A model generated the notes under the pieces. The model searched no databases. It had not been told where the DNA came from and worked only from the letters and a program-made list of their open reading frames with translations. From Flavobacteriaceae bacterium (GTDB lineage Bacteria > Bacteroidota > Bacteroidia > Flavobacteriales > Flavobacteriaceae), in assembly GCA_013373105.1 (NCBI GenBank), contig JABXIJ010000025.1:1-50796 (forward strand): DNA of 50,796 nucleotides. Reading direction: 5' to 3'. The position numbers were made by a program, and so were the translations under genes. This document shows, piece by piece, positions 33,887 to 43,867 of the stretch. Each line of letters begins with the position of its first letter. Position 1 is the first letter of the stretch.

Positions 33887-35458
33887 TTATTCTTTACCAG
33901 ATTCTAAACCACCAAAGTTTTTATCAGAGATCGCTCTTAATTCTTCTAAACTCATATTGTTTTTATACTCCTTTCTTAATTGATTTAAATCTTTTTTTAG
34001 TTTTGCAATTAAGGCTTCATGTTCTTTAGAATTGATTAAATTATTCATTTCAGATGGGTCTTTTTCTAAATCATAAAACTCCCAAAGATCTACATCATAG
34101 TAAAAATGAATCAACTTATATCTTTCTGTTCGAATACCATAATGTGGTTGCACATGATGCCAAAATGGATACTCGTAATAGTGGTAATACATAGATTGTC
34201 TCCAGTCTTTATTCTCTTTACCTTGCAATTGCTTGTAAAAACTATTTCCCTGAACTTCTTTTGGTATTTCTACACCAGCCATTTCTAAAACAGTTGGAGC
34301 GATATCAATATTTGATATAATATCTTTAACAACAGTATTAGGTTTTATTTTTTCTGGATAACGAACTACAAATGGCATGCGTAAAGATTCTTCATACATA
34401 AAACGCTTATCGAACCAACCATGTTCGCCTAAATAAAACCCTTGGTCTGACGCATATATAATAATGGTATTTTCTTCTAAATTATTTTTTTTGAGGTATT
34501 CTAATACTCGTCCAATATTATCATCTACAGATTTAATGGTTGCTAAATAGTCTTTTATATAACGTTGAAATTTCCACTCTTTTAGAGCATTTCCCTCAAG
34601 ACCATTATCTGGTTTTACAATTTGGTTGGGTTTGTTGCCATAATCCAACCATTTTCGTAATTTTTTACCTTCCAAATTATCAGGCACAGGTAATTTTAAA
34701 TCTCTTCGATTTAAAAAATCCATTGTCATATGTGTTTCACCTGCTGTTCTTTTTCTTCCTTTATAATCATCATAAAAATTGTCGGGAAGTGGAACGTCAA
34801 CATCACTCCAAGAATTAACATATTTCGTATCTGGAGACCATTCTCTATGGGGTGCTTTGTATTGTAATAATATAGTAAAAGGCTTGTCAGTATTTCGTTG
34901 GTTTAACCAAGATAAAGCTGCATCTGTAGTTAATTTGGTTGCATACCCTTCTTCTTTTATTTCTTTTCCATTTTCACTATAGGTAGGGTTCCAATATACG
35001 CCTTGTTCTCCATGTTCTATGTGGTATTTATAATAGTCAAAGCCCTGTGGTTCTGAAGCTAAATGCCACTTACCAACCAAAGCGGTTTCATAACCTGCAT
35101 TTTGTAGCGCTTTTGGATACGTCCATTGATTTGCATTAAATAAACCTCCTCTATAATTTTTATAATATCCATTAATATGACTGTATTTGCCAGTAATGAT
35201 CGATGCTCTACTCGGTCCGCAGATGGCATTCGTACTAAATGCATTGGTAAGCAAAGCGCCTTCTTTTGCTATTTTATCAATATTTGGTGTGTCTGCAAAT
35301 CCTTTAAATCGATTATTATACGCAGTAATGGCTTGTGTAGCATGATCATCAGAAAGAATAAAAATAATATTGGGTTTTGTTTTTTTCTTTTCAATTTCTT
35401 TTGATGAGTTACAACTTAAAAAAGTAAAAAAAAGAAGGATACAAGTTAATTTATACAT
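33887..35458 (-). CDS. S1 family sulfatase, lipoprotein
   Basis: A 523-residue sulfatase with a lipobox ending at Cys16 (FFTFLSC). The formylglycine motif is CGPSR at Cys80 (AICGPSRASIITGKYSH). Metal-site motifs are IFILSDDHA and IIYASDQGFYLGEHGWFDKR. The following PHREWSP and GKWHL motifs occur in S1_11-like sulfatases, which remove 6-O-sulfate from hexosamine or related sugars, though the substrate here is unknown. First gene of the minus-strand PUL operon; its promoter faces the GH130 gene across 234 bases. Confidence 0.88.
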   Translation of the reverse strand: MYKLTCILLFFTFLSCNSSKEIEKKKTKPNIIFILSDDHATQAITAYNNRFKGFADTPNIDKIAKEGALLTNAFSTNAICGPSRASIITGKYSHINGYYKNYRGGLFNANQWTYPKALQNAGYETALVGKWHLASEPQGFDYYKYHIEHGEQGVYWNPTYSENGKEIKEEGYATKLTTDAALSWLNQRNTDKPFTILLQYKAPHREWSPDTKYVNSWSDVDVPLPDNFYDDYKGRKRTAGETHMTMDFLNRRDLKLPVPDNLEGKKLRKWLDYGNKPNQIVKPDNGLEGNALKEWKFQRYIKDYLATIKSVDDNIGRVLEYLKKNNLEENTIIIYASDQGFYLGEHGWFDKRFMYEESLRMPFVVRYPEKIKPNTVVKDIISNIDIAPTVLEMAGVEIPKEVQGNSFYKQLQGKENKDWRQSMYYHYYEYPFWHHVQPHYGIRTERYKLIHFYYDVDLWEFYDLEKDPSEMNNLINSKEHEALIAKLKKDLNQLRKEYKNNMSLEELRAISDKNFGGLESGKE

Positions 35459-35541
35459 GGTTGAATAATTTGTGTCAATAACAAAAATAGCGATATAACC
35501 TATTTTTTTAGGTTTATTAATAGAGCATATTTCTCCAATTT

Positions 35542-35625
35542 TTGACCAACTGGTATAAACTAAAAAAAAATACTGTGTATGCTTTTAAATATGAATCTTG
35601 ACCATTTATTTAAATATTTTGACCG
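35542..35625. promoter_or_regulatory. TTGACC repeats in the divergent PUL promoter
   Basis: TTGACCA at 35542-35548 and 35598-35604 and TTGACCG at 35619-35625 lie in the same orientation, 56 and 21 bases apart (21 is two helical turns). The region is between the divergent sulfatase and GH130 operons. Hybrid two-component regulators with AraC domains bind such direct repeats, and one is encoded at 39923. Proposed as its operator. Confidence 0.35.
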
Positions 35626-35692
35626 AAATAAAAACCCAAAATTCTATGCTTACAAGTAATATTGAAACATCAACTGAATTAAAATTTTAACG

Positions 35693-36721
35693 ATGAAATT
35701 AAAGAAATTTGAAGGCAATCCAATTTTAAGCCCAAAAGAAGATAATGATTGGGAAAATTTAGTAGTTTGTAATCCAGGCGTTTATTATGATAGTGGTAAA
35801 TTCTATATGCTATACAGAGCTGCAGGAGATGATGAAGAGCACATTATTCGCTTTGGTTTGGCAACAAGTATAGATGGGCTTCATTTTGAAAGAACTTACC
35901 ACAAACCTGTTCTGGGGCCAAGTGAAGAAGGTCCAGACATGGGCTGTATCGAGGATGCTCGAATTGTAAAGTTTGATGATTACTTTTATGTGACCTATGC
36001 TTTTCGACCTTTTCCACCCGGGCAGTATTGGAAATTTGCCCATGATGAAGTTTTGACAGAAGATCATGGTTCGCATGCACCTCATTTTATAAAAAAAAAC
36101 ATGGCAAACTCTGCCTTAGCCATTACTAAAGATTTTAAAAATTGGATAAAGTTAGGGCGAATTACAGACTCTAATTTAGATGACAGAGATGTGATTTTAT
36201 TTCCAGAAAAAATCAATGGTAAATATGCTATGTTACATAGGCCAAAAGAATGGATTGGTGAAAAATATGGTGTAGAAAAGCCTGCTGTTTGGATTCGCTT
36301 TTCTGATGATATGTTGGTTTGGAATGAACCAAGCACCATGATTATTGGTGGTATAAAAGGTGGTTGGGAAGAAAAAGTGGGTGGTAGTACACCTCCTTTA
36401 CGCACAGATAGAGGTTGGTTAGTTTTATATCATGGTGTTGAAAATGGGGGTTTAGGATATTATAGAGTTGGTTGCGTAATGTTAGATTTAGAAGACCCAA
36501 CAAAAGTAATTGGTAGAACCAAAGATTACATTATGGAACCAGAATTCGATTATGAAATTGAGGGATACTATAAAGGTTGTGTTTTTCCAACAGGAAACAT
36601 GATTATAGACGATACATTATACGTGTATTATGGTGGGGCAGACAAATACATTGGTGTAGCTACTTGTAACGTAAATGAACTTATCGATTTTACATTAAGC
36701 AAAGAGCAAAATTCTATTTAA
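35693..36721 (+). CDS. GH130 family mannoside phosphorylase or hydrolase
   Basis: A 342-residue five-bladed beta-propeller enzyme without a signal peptide, so cytoplasmic. It has the GH130 catalytic region GCIEDARIVKF (acid Asp88), DDRDVILFPEKINGKYAMLH, GGSTPPLRTDRGWLVLYHG and LYVYYGGADKYIG. GH130 enzymes act on beta-mannosidic bonds, mostly by phosphorolysis giving mannose-1-phosphate, some by hydrolysis. The phosphate-binding residues cannot be settled by eye. It is the first gene of the plus-strand PUL operon, 16 bases before the symporter, so it probably works on the imported disaccharide or oligosaccharide. Confidence 0.88.
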   Translation: MKLKKFEGNPILSPKEDNDWENLVVCNPGVYYDSGKFYMLYRAAGDDEEHIIRFGLATSIDGLHFERTYHKPVLGPSEEGPDMGCIEDARIVKFDDYFYVTYAFRPFPPGQYWKFAHDEVLTEDHGSHAPHFIKKNMANSALAITKDFKNWIKLGRITDSNLDDRDVILFPEKINGKYAMLHRPKEWIGEKYGVEKPAVWIRFSDDMLVWNEPSTMIIGGIKGGWEEKVGGSTPPLRTDRGWLVLYHGVENGGLGYYRVGCVMLDLEDPTKVIGRTKDYIMEPEFDYEIEGYYKGCVFPTGNMIIDDTLYVYYGGADKYIGVATCNVNELIDFTLSKEQNSI

Positions 36722-36737
36722 ATAAAAACTAAAACCA

Positions 36738-38366
36738 ATGCAATCAACTAACTTTCTTACAGACGGACCAAGTTGGGTAAATGGACTTTCTTGGGCAGAC
36801 ATTATTATTATCTTCTTCTACTTTGTTTTTATTGTGTATTTAGGAATTAAATACAGTAAAAGTAAAGATGAAAAATCTTACTTTTTAGCAGGTAGAGGTA
36901 TTGGATGGTCGGTAATTGGATTCTCATTATTTGCCGCGAGTATTTCTAGCTCTACTTTAATTGGACAAGCAGGTGATGCCTATAGTACTGGTATTGCAGT
37001 ATTTAACTACAACCTAGTCTCTGTTTTAGTAATGATTTTCTTTGCATGGTTTATTCTGCCGTTTTACATCAAATCGAAAATATTTACCATTCCAGAGTTT
37101 CTAGAAAAGAGATTTAATGCGGCTTCAAGATATTACTTTTCAGCAATTACCATTATAGTAAACATCTTTTTAGATGCTGCTGGTTCTCTATATGCAGCAG
37201 CTATGGTGATGAAGATTGTATTTCCAGAAGCCTCAATTTTTAGTTTATCAGTAGTATTTGCGATTATCGTTGCTGTATATACTATCCCTGGTGGACTTTC
37301 TGCTGCTATTCGAGTTGATTTAATGCAAGGAATTTTCTTGTTGGTTGGTTCTATTTTGTTAACCTTTTATGCAGCTTATAATGGAGGTGCAGATTATGTA
37401 AGAGAATTATTAGCTGATGGTGATATGTTGATGAAATTAGTAAGACCTAATGATGATAGCTCTGTACCATGGTTAGGTATGGTATTAGGTATTCCAATTT
37501 TAGGATTATTCTTTTGGGGAAATAATCAACAACTAGTACAAAGGGTATTAACTGCAAAATCTATAGATGAAGGAAGAAAAGGGGTTTTATTGGTTGGTTT
37601 TTTAACAATGCTTACCTTGTTTTTAATCATTATTCCCGGAGTAATGTCAATTGAATTATTCCCAGGCTTACCAAAACCAGATATGGTATATCCAAACTTA
37701 ATCATGAATTTACTGCCAAACGTTTTAATTGGGTTTATGATGGCTGCCATGGTTGCTGCCCTAACCTCATCATTAAGTGGACTGTTAAATTCGGTTGCAA
37801 CCTTGTTTACGATGGATTTTTACAGCAAAATAAATCCTGATAGTTCTTCAAAGAAAAAAGTAAGAGTGGGTAAAATAGCATCGATTACGGTGTTGATAAT
37901 TGCTGTTTTTTGGGCGCCCAAAATAGGTAAACAATTTGGAACCTTATTAAAATATTATCAGGAAATGTTGTCCATAATGGCTCCACCAATTGTTGCTGCC
38001 TTCATTCTAGGGATTTTTTGGAAAAGAACCAATGCTGTTGGCGCCTTTTCTGGGTTAATTGCTGGCATTTTATTGGGTATTGGAAACATAGTGTTTACTG
38101 TAAATAACGGACATTCTATTTTTGGAGAAATCCACTTTTTACTTACTGTTCCGTTCTATTTCATGTGGAGTATGTTTGTGATGATAATTGTTAGTTTACT
38201 TACCAAAAAACCACCATTGGAAAAAACGAAAGGACTTACATTTACCATGAAAGAATTTAACGAAGAAACAGAAAGATTAAAAGAAAAACCATTTTATTAT
38301 AGTTATCGATTTTTATCTTATTTATTAATCGCATTTTGTTTCGTCATATTAGTAGTTTTCTGGTAA
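36738..38366 (+). CDS. Sodium/solute symporter (SSS family)
   Basis: A 542-residue membrane protein with 13-14 helices and the SSS core: SYFLAGRGIGWSVIGFSLFA, SISSSTLIGQAGDAYSTGI (sodium-site region), PEFLEKRFN and AALTSSLSGLLNSVATLFTM. It belongs to the SGLT/YidK-like sugar transporters. The lack of any other inner-membrane sugar transporter in the PUL suggests that it brings the mono- or disaccharide into the cytoplasm for GH130 and the isomerase. Located 16 bases after GH130 and 9 before the third sulfatase. Confidence 0.9.
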   Translation: MQSTNFLTDGPSWVNGLSWADIIIIFFYFVFIVYLGIKYSKSKDEKSYFLAGRGIGWSVIGFSLFAASISSSTLIGQAGDAYSTGIAVFNYNLVSVLVMIFFAWFILPFYIKSKIFTIPEFLEKRFNAASRYYFSAITIIVNIFLDAAGSLYAAAMVMKIVFPEASIFSLSVVFAIIVAVYTIPGGLSAAIRVDLMQGIFLLVGSILLTFYAAYNGGADYVRELLADGDMLMKLVRPNDDSSVPWLGMVLGIPILGLFFWGNNQQLVQRVLTAKSIDEGRKGVLLVGFLTMLTLFLIIIPGVMSIELFPGLPKPDMVYPNLIMNLLPNVLIGFMMAAMVAALTSSLSGLLNSVATLFTMDFYSKINPDSSSKKKVRVGKIASITVLIIAVFWAPKIGKQFGTLLKYYQEMLSIMAPPIVAAFILGIFWKRTNAVGAFSGLIAGILLGIGNIVFTVNNGHSIFGEIHFLLTVPFYFMWSMFVMIIVSLLTKKPPLEKTKGLTFTMKEFNEETERLKEKPFYYSYRFLSYLLIAFCFVILVVFW

Positions 38367-38375
38367 AATAATCTT

Positions 38376-39854
38376 ATGAAAATATATAAATTAATACTCG
38401 CAGTTACTTTTTTAGTTATGATTTTATCATGCAAAAAAGAAAAAAATTCTCAAAAAATGTCCCCAAACTTTTTGTTTGTCCTGGTTGACGATCAACCTTT
38501 TGATGCACTGCAATCAAGTGAACGTTATCCTTTTTTGAAAACACCAAACATGCAGCGATTAATTGATGAAGGAGCAAACTTTAAAAACTATTTTGTTACA
38601 CAATCTATTTGCTCACCATCAAGAGCAAGTTTTCTAACAGGTACTTACCCTCATATTCACGGGGTTAATCAAAACAACAGATATGTAGATCCTAATTGGG
38701 ATAAATATCAACCTTACAATCAACATCTACAGAAAAAAGGTTATCAAACTGCACATATTGGTAAGATACACATGGCACATTTTAAGGGAGAAGACCATAT
38801 TAGGCCTGGTTTTGATTATTGGTACAGTTTTATAGGACAAGGAGAATACTTTAATCCCATGGTTAATGATAATGGCAAAGAATATCAAGAAAAAGGATAT
38901 ATGACAGATATATTAACTGATAAGGCTATAAACTGGCTCACAACAAAAAGAGACCCAAACAAACCTTTCAGTTTAAACTTATGGCATAAAGCTGTTCACG
39001 AGGATCATTCTCCTGCTCCAAGACATAAGGGAATGTATGCAAAAGACCCACTACCAACTCCACCTTATGACACGCATTTAGAAAATTTTAAAGGAAAACC
39101 TGAATGGCAAAAAATTAAATCTTGGGATAGTAAATGGAAAGAATATATACCATCAGATACTATTGCACCTAAACCTTGGCCTATTAAAGGTGATAAGTTT
39201 AAAAAGTTGTTAGAGTGCTTAGGAGCAGTAGACGAATCTTTAGGTAAAGTTCTAAAAACCTTAGAATACTTAGGAGAACTTGACAATACCGTAATCATTT
39301 ACAGTAGCGACAATGGCTATTTTATGGGCGAACATGGTTATTGGGATAAAAGAATAGCTTACGAAAATTCTATGAGAATTCCTATGTTAATTCGTTATCC
39401 AAAATTGATTAAACCAGGAACTGTTATCAATAAAAATGCGTTAAATATAGATTTGGCTCCTACAATTTTAGAACTCTCAGGGATACAAAAACCAAATTAC
39501 ATGCAAGGAGAGTCTATGGTAAATCTATTAGACAGCACAAAAAACAACACTCCTTGGAGAGATGCTTTTATGTTTGAATATTATGTAGATGATGCCTACC
39601 CTTATGCAGGTCCTAATATGCTAGCTGTTAGAACAGAAGAATACAAACTTATAGATGCTTTTCTTGAAGACGATATTGATGAGTTGTACGATTTAAAAAA
39701 TGATCCAGGAGAGATGCATAATTTAATCAACAATCCTACGTATGATGATGTAGAAAAAAAATTACGTACAGAGTTAAACAATTTAAAAGAAAAGTATCAA
39801 TACAATTCAGATAGAGATTGGTGGTTAAGGACACAAATTCCTAAAAAAAGATAA
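38376..39854 (+). CDS. S1 family sulfatase, lipoprotein (third of the locus)
   Basis: A 492-residue sulfatase with a lipobox ending at Cys19 (LVMILSC) and the formylglycine motif CSPSR at Cys79 (QSICSPSRASFLTGTYPHIH). Metal ligands are FVLVDDQ and IYSSDNGYFMGEHGYWDKR. The GKIHMAHFKGE and ENSMRIPMLIRYP motifs place it near the iduronate/hexosamine-type S1 sulfatases, but the substrate cannot be named. It ends the GH130-symporter-sulfatase operon, with a strong terminator after it. Confidence 0.88.
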   Translation: MKIYKLILAVTFLVMILSCKKEKNSQKMSPNFLFVLVDDQPFDALQSSERYPFLKTPNMQRLIDEGANFKNYFVTQSICSPSRASFLTGTYPHIHGVNQNNRYVDPNWDKYQPYNQHLQKKGYQTAHIGKIHMAHFKGEDHIRPGFDYWYSFIGQGEYFNPMVNDNGKEYQEKGYMTDILTDKAINWLTTKRDPNKPFSLNLWHKAVHEDHSPAPRHKGMYAKDPLPTPPYDTHLENFKGKPEWQKIKSWDSKWKEYIPSDTIAPKPWPIKGDKFKKLLECLGAVDESLGKVLKTLEYLGELDNTVIIYSSDNGYFMGEHGYWDKRIAYENSMRIPMLIRYPKLIKPGTVINKNALNIDLAPTILELSGIQKPNYMQGESMVNLLDSTKNNTPWRDAFMFEYYVDDAYPYAGPNMLAVRTEEYKLIDAFLEDDIDELYDLKNDPGEMHNLINNPTYDDVEKKLRTELNNLKEKYQYNSDRDWWLRTQIPKKR

Positions 39855-39860
39855 CAACCA

Positions 39861-39891
39861 AAACGTCTAATTTATTTAGACGTTTTTTTTT
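39861..39891 (+). terminator. Intrinsic terminator after the third sulfatase
   Basis: AAACGTCTAA (39861-39870), a 5-nt loop and TTAGACGTTT (39876-39885) followed by T residues. It separates the enzyme operon from the regulator gene, so the regulator has its own transcript. Confidence 0.9.
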
Positions 39892-39922
39892 AAAATCAAA
39901 ATTTAATGCTATTTTTAAAACT

Positions 39923-42900
39923 ATGAATCATCAAATTAGATTTTACTTACTACTTATTATTTTTTTAAAATCAATCCCTTCTTCTTCACAGCAAATCAAA
40001 AGGGTAAAGACAAACAATGCTATCGTAAACGGAACAGTCAATGCTTTTGAAAAAGATAGTTTAGGATACATTTGGATAGGAACCCAACAAGGATTAAGTA
40101 GATATTCTGGAGTAGAATTTAAAAAATATAGTTTACAAGATAATAGTGATTTTGAAGGAAAAGGTGTTGTAGATATTATAAATCTAAAAGGAGAATTATA
40201 CCTAATTACTTCTAACGGTTCATTATTTCAATATTCCTATGTATATGATAAGTTTACAAAAATATTTTCTGTAAAAAACAAACAGTTTTTATCGGTTACA
40301 AACATAGGAAATTACAAGCTACTAATTGGTCTTTCATCTGGTTTGTTAATTTATGATACTGCAAGCAAAACAAGTGCAGCTATTCAGCATGAAAATATAC
40401 ACCTAAATAGAGTTGTAAAATATGTGAACAATACCATTTATTCTGGTACCTCTAAAGGACTTTACATTTTTAATTATAATGAAAAAACGGATAAACTAAA
40501 CCTGAAAACCCAAGTTTTAGAAGAGGCAGATATCATCGATTTTTCTATAGATAGTGCAAATAGACTTTGGGTTGGCACTGAAATAAATGGACTTTTTGTT
40601 GTAGATGAAACTAAAATTATAAGAAAACAACTCTCTCTAATAAAAGATAAAACCTACGCTATTCGTAAAATTCAGTTTGATAAAAAAGGAAAAGCACTTG
40701 TAGCAGTAGATAGATTGGGGTTGTTTGTATTAGATGATAATTTAGAAATTATTGATGCTTACAGTCATAAAGTAGATGATGATAATTCCATCAGTCAAAA
40801 TAGTATTTACGAAATTTTTGTGGATGAACACAATGCATATTGGTTAGGAATTAGTGAAGGCGGAGTAAATATTGTGTATGAAAATAACAATCATTTTAAC
40901 AATATTTTTCATATAAAAAATAACAGTAATAGTATTAGCAATAATTCTATAAGAGCCATTTACGAAAGTAAAAATAATGAGCTTTGGTTTGGAACCGAAA
41001 ATGGATTAAGCAAACTCTCAAACCATAGTTGGATAAACTTTAACTCCTCTCCAAAATTATACAATACAGCAGTATTAAGCATAAGTTCTTTAGATAACAA
41101 TTTATTGTTAGGAACATATGGTGAGGGCTTGCTAAATTTTGATACAGATAAAAACCAAGTTTCTAAAACTGCAATTGCCAAAGAAATAGATCTGAAATTC
41201 ATTTTTCATATCAGTTCATTTAGTGATGAACTATGGATAGGAGGAAGTGATGGTCCTTTATTTTTTGTAAAAGATAATAAAGAGGTACAAAAATTCCCTT
41301 TAGGTTTAGAAAGAACAGTTGTAGAAGGTTACGACCAAATTGTTTATGTAGGTTCAGACTCTGGTTTTTATGAAATTAATAAAAGAAATTCGAGTTTTAG
41401 AAAAATAAATCCAGAAATATTTAATATCAATAACGAAGTTTTTTCTTTAAACTTCGATAAACTAAACAGTTGTATTTGGATTGCTTGTAAAAATGGCTTA
41501 TACAAGTATAATTTAAGTGATGAAAAATTAGAAAATATCACAAAACAATTAAAGTTAGAAATAGGTACAGTTTTTTCTGTAAAAAAAGATAATACCCAAA
41601 ACCTTTATTTAGCTGCAATAAGTGGTTTATGGAAATATGATATCAGAAAAAAAATATTTAGAAAGTATGGAGAAGAAGATGGGCTGTTAATTAATGAATT
41701 TGGCTTTGGAGCTTCTGCAAAACTAAAAGATGGAAGTATCGCTTTTGGTGGTCCAAAAGGTGCCGTAATTTTTAACCCAATTTCTTTAGATAAAGACGAA
41801 GCTATTGGCGATATTTTTCTATCAAATTTCTTAGTGAATGGTAAAAAACCAGATAGTGTATTGCTTCGTAAAAACATCAACTACACAAAAAGCCTAAGCT
41901 TAAATTTCGATCAAAATTCACTTTCTTTTAATTTCGAAACCGTAAAATTTCATGGCTCAAAAAGAAATTTATTTCAATGGAAATTAGAAGGTTTTGATAA
42001 AGAATGGCATAGTATGTACGGAAGCTCAAAAATAGAATATGCCAATTTAAAACCAGGAGACTATAATTTAATTGCAAAAGCCTTTAATGCAGATGGTGTA
42101 GAAGGTAAAAACAATTATTCACTTCAATTATCTATTGCAAAACCTTTCTGGAAAACTTGGTGGGCTTTTTCTGCATACATTTTGTTGTTTTTCTTTATCA
42201 GTTATTTGCTATACAGAATTACAAAGTCTAATATTCAGAAGAAATTAAACGAAGGTAAAATTAAGTTTTTTGTAGAAGTTGCTCACGATATTAGAACGCC
42301 AGTTTCTTTAATTCAATTGCTTGTAAATCAGCTATCTGATCAAAAAAAACTGAATAAAACTATCGAATTAATCAGAAGAAATACTACAAACTTAAATGAA
42401 TATGTAACCCAATTGTTAGATTTTCAGAAAATAGACAACAATCAGTTGAGGTTGTCTATTTCAAAAGTTGATTTGAAAGATTGTTTCATAGCAATTATCA
42501 ATGATTTTACCCCAATTTTAGAAGAAAGATCAATAGACATCAATTTAAATGTAAAGCATATTCCTGTTTGGTTTGATAAGGTAAAAATGAACCGTATTTT
42601 TTACAATTTAATTTCGAATGCCATAAAATATAGTAACGATGGTTCTGAAATTTTTATCAGTGCTTTTTTAAATGATGCTTTTTTAAAAATAACGTTTAAA
42701 GATCAAGGTATTGGCATACCAGAAAAACAACAAGAAGAAATTTTTAATAGGTTTACAAGAGGAACCAATGTGTCTAACAAAGGAATTCCAGGTACAGGAA
42801 TTGGCTTAATGTTATCAAAAAAAATTGTTGAACTTCATGGAGGTAAAATTATATTAGAAAGTAAAGAAAATATTGGGTCAACATTTACAGTAATGCTTCC

Positions 42901-43738
42901 TGCAGGTACTGAGCACTACAATAGCACAGACATTATACAAGAAGAACCAGAAACAGAAAATTCTGATAAAAAACTAAATACATTAATTGGCAAAGAAAAA
43001 CTTATATTATTAGTAGAAGATAATGATGAGTTACGAAGTCTAATTAAACAAGAATTGGCAACAGAATTTAGTCTTGTTGAAGCCAAAAATGGGAAGGAAG
43101 GTTTACTAACGGCATTATCTAAAAATCCAGATATCATTATAACAGATATAATGATGCCTATTATGGATGGTAAAGAGCTTTGTCATTTATTAAAAACCAA
43201 TTTTAAAACTAGCCATATTCCTGTAATTATGTTAACAGCTTTGGCTGATATAGATGATAAAATAAAAGGATTAGAAACAGGAGCAGATGCCTATGTAGAA
43301 AAACCATTTAATATTAATGTTTTAAAAGCTACGATAAATAATCTTATTAAATCTAGAGAAAATATAAAAAATATACTCGATAAAAAAGAGGTAAAACAAG
43401 AACTTACTCCAGATGAAAGGTTTTTGTCTGATGTTATTGAGTTGATTAAAGAAAACCTTACTGAAGGCAGTTTTTCAATTGATACTTTATGTGAAAAAAT
43501 GGGTTTAAGTAGATCTAATTTATTTAGAAAATTAAAAGGCCTAATTCAAATGTCTCCTTCAGATTTAATCATAAAAATAAAACTTAACAAATCAGAAGAG
43601 TTGTTAAAAAACAAAAAAAATCAAAGGATTTCTGACATTGCTTACGAATCTGGTTTTCAAGATCCTAAATACTTTAGCACCATCTTTAAAAAGTATTATG
43701 GCAAAACGCCCAAAGAATTTGCAGAAGAAGGGTACTAA
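39923..43738 (+). CDS. Hybrid two-component system regulator (HTCS)
   Basis: A 1271-residue one-protein signalling system. It has a signal peptide, then Reg_prop beta-propeller repeats (about 30-640, for example GYIWIGTQQGLSRYSG and NELWFGTENGLSKL) and a Y_Y_Y domain (about 650-740). A transmembrane helix follows (about 746-766), then a HisKA domain with AHDIRTPVSLI (His about 787) and a HATPase with GTGIGLMLSKKI. The receiver domain has the acceptor Asp near 1074 (IITDIMMPIMDG), and the protein ends in an AraC-type HTH (CEKMGLSRSNLFRKLKGLIQ). HTCS proteins sense an oligosaccharide in the periplasm and switch on the local PUL. Likely target sites are the TTGACC repeats at 35542-35625. Confidence 0.93.
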   Translation: MNHQIRFYLLLIIFLKSIPSSSQQIKRVKTNNAIVNGTVNAFEKDSLGYIWIGTQQGLSRYSGVEFKKYSLQDNSDFEGKGVVDIINLKGELYLITSNGSLFQYSYVYDKFTKIFSVKNKQFLSVTNIGNYKLLIGLSSGLLIYDTASKTSAAIQHENIHLNRVVKYVNNTIYSGTSKGLYIFNYNEKTDKLNLKTQVLEEADIIDFSIDSANRLWVGTEINGLFVVDETKIIRKQLSLIKDKTYAIRKIQFDKKGKALVAVDRLGLFVLDDNLEIIDAYSHKVDDDNSISQNSIYEIFVDEHNAYWLGISEGGVNIVYENNNHFNNIFHIKNNSNSISNNSIRAIYESKNNELWFGTENGLSKLSNHSWINFNSSPKLYNTAVLSISSLDNNLLLGTYGEGLLNFDTDKNQVSKTAIAKEIDLKFIFHISSFSDELWIGGSDGPLFFVKDNKEVQKFPLGLERTVVEGYDQIVYVGSDSGFYEINKRNSSFRKINPEIFNINNEVFSLNFDKLNSCIWIACKNGLYKYNLSDEKLENITKQLKLEIGTVFSVKKDNTQNLYLAAISGLWKYDIRKKIFRKYGEEDGLLINEFGFGASAKLKDGSIAFGGPKGAVIFNPISLDKDEAIGDIFLSNFLVNGKKPDSVLLRKNINYTKSLSLNFDQNSLSFNFETVKFHGSKRNLFQWKLEGFDKEWHSMYGSSKIEYANLKPGDYNLIAKAFNADGVEGKNNYSLQLSIAKPFWKTWWAFSAYILLFFFISYLLYRITKSNIQKKLNEGKIKFFVEVAHDIRTPVSLIQLLVNQLSDQKKLNKTIELIRRNTTNLNEYVTQLLDFQKIDNNQLRLSISKVDLKDCFIAIINDFTPILEERSIDINLNVKHIPVWFDKVKMNRIFYNLISNAIKYSNDGSEIFISAFLNDAFLKITFKDQGIGIPEKQQEEIFNRFTRGTNVSNKGIPGTGIGLMLSKKIVELHGGKIILESKENIGSTFTVMLPAGTEHYNSTDIIQEEPETENSDKKLNTLIGKEKLILLVEDNDELRSLIKQELATEFSLVEAKNGKEGLLTALSKNPDIIITDIMMPIMDGKELCHLLKTNFKTSHIPVIMLTALADIDDKIKGLETGADAYVEKPFNINVLKATINNLIKSRENIKNILDKKEVKQELTPDERFLSDVIELIKENLTEGSFSIDTLCEKMGLSRSNLFRKLKGLIQMSPSDLIIKIKLNKSEELLKNKKNQRISDIAYESGFQDPKYFSTIFKKYYGKTPKEFAEEGY

Positions 43739-43867
43739 ATCACTTTGACATCAACTTTAGTCTTCTAAAATCGTGATTTGACTGCTTTTTAAACCAAGTT
43801 GAATGGATAATAAACCCAATTTATAGAATTAATTTTCAAATTGCATAAGCAATTAATTAGGTTTATT

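Noticed and set aside
38376..39854. Third sulfatase as a phosphodiesterase or alkaline phosphatase-like enzyme
   Set aside because: The intact CSPSR formylglycine motif is specific to type I sulfatases.
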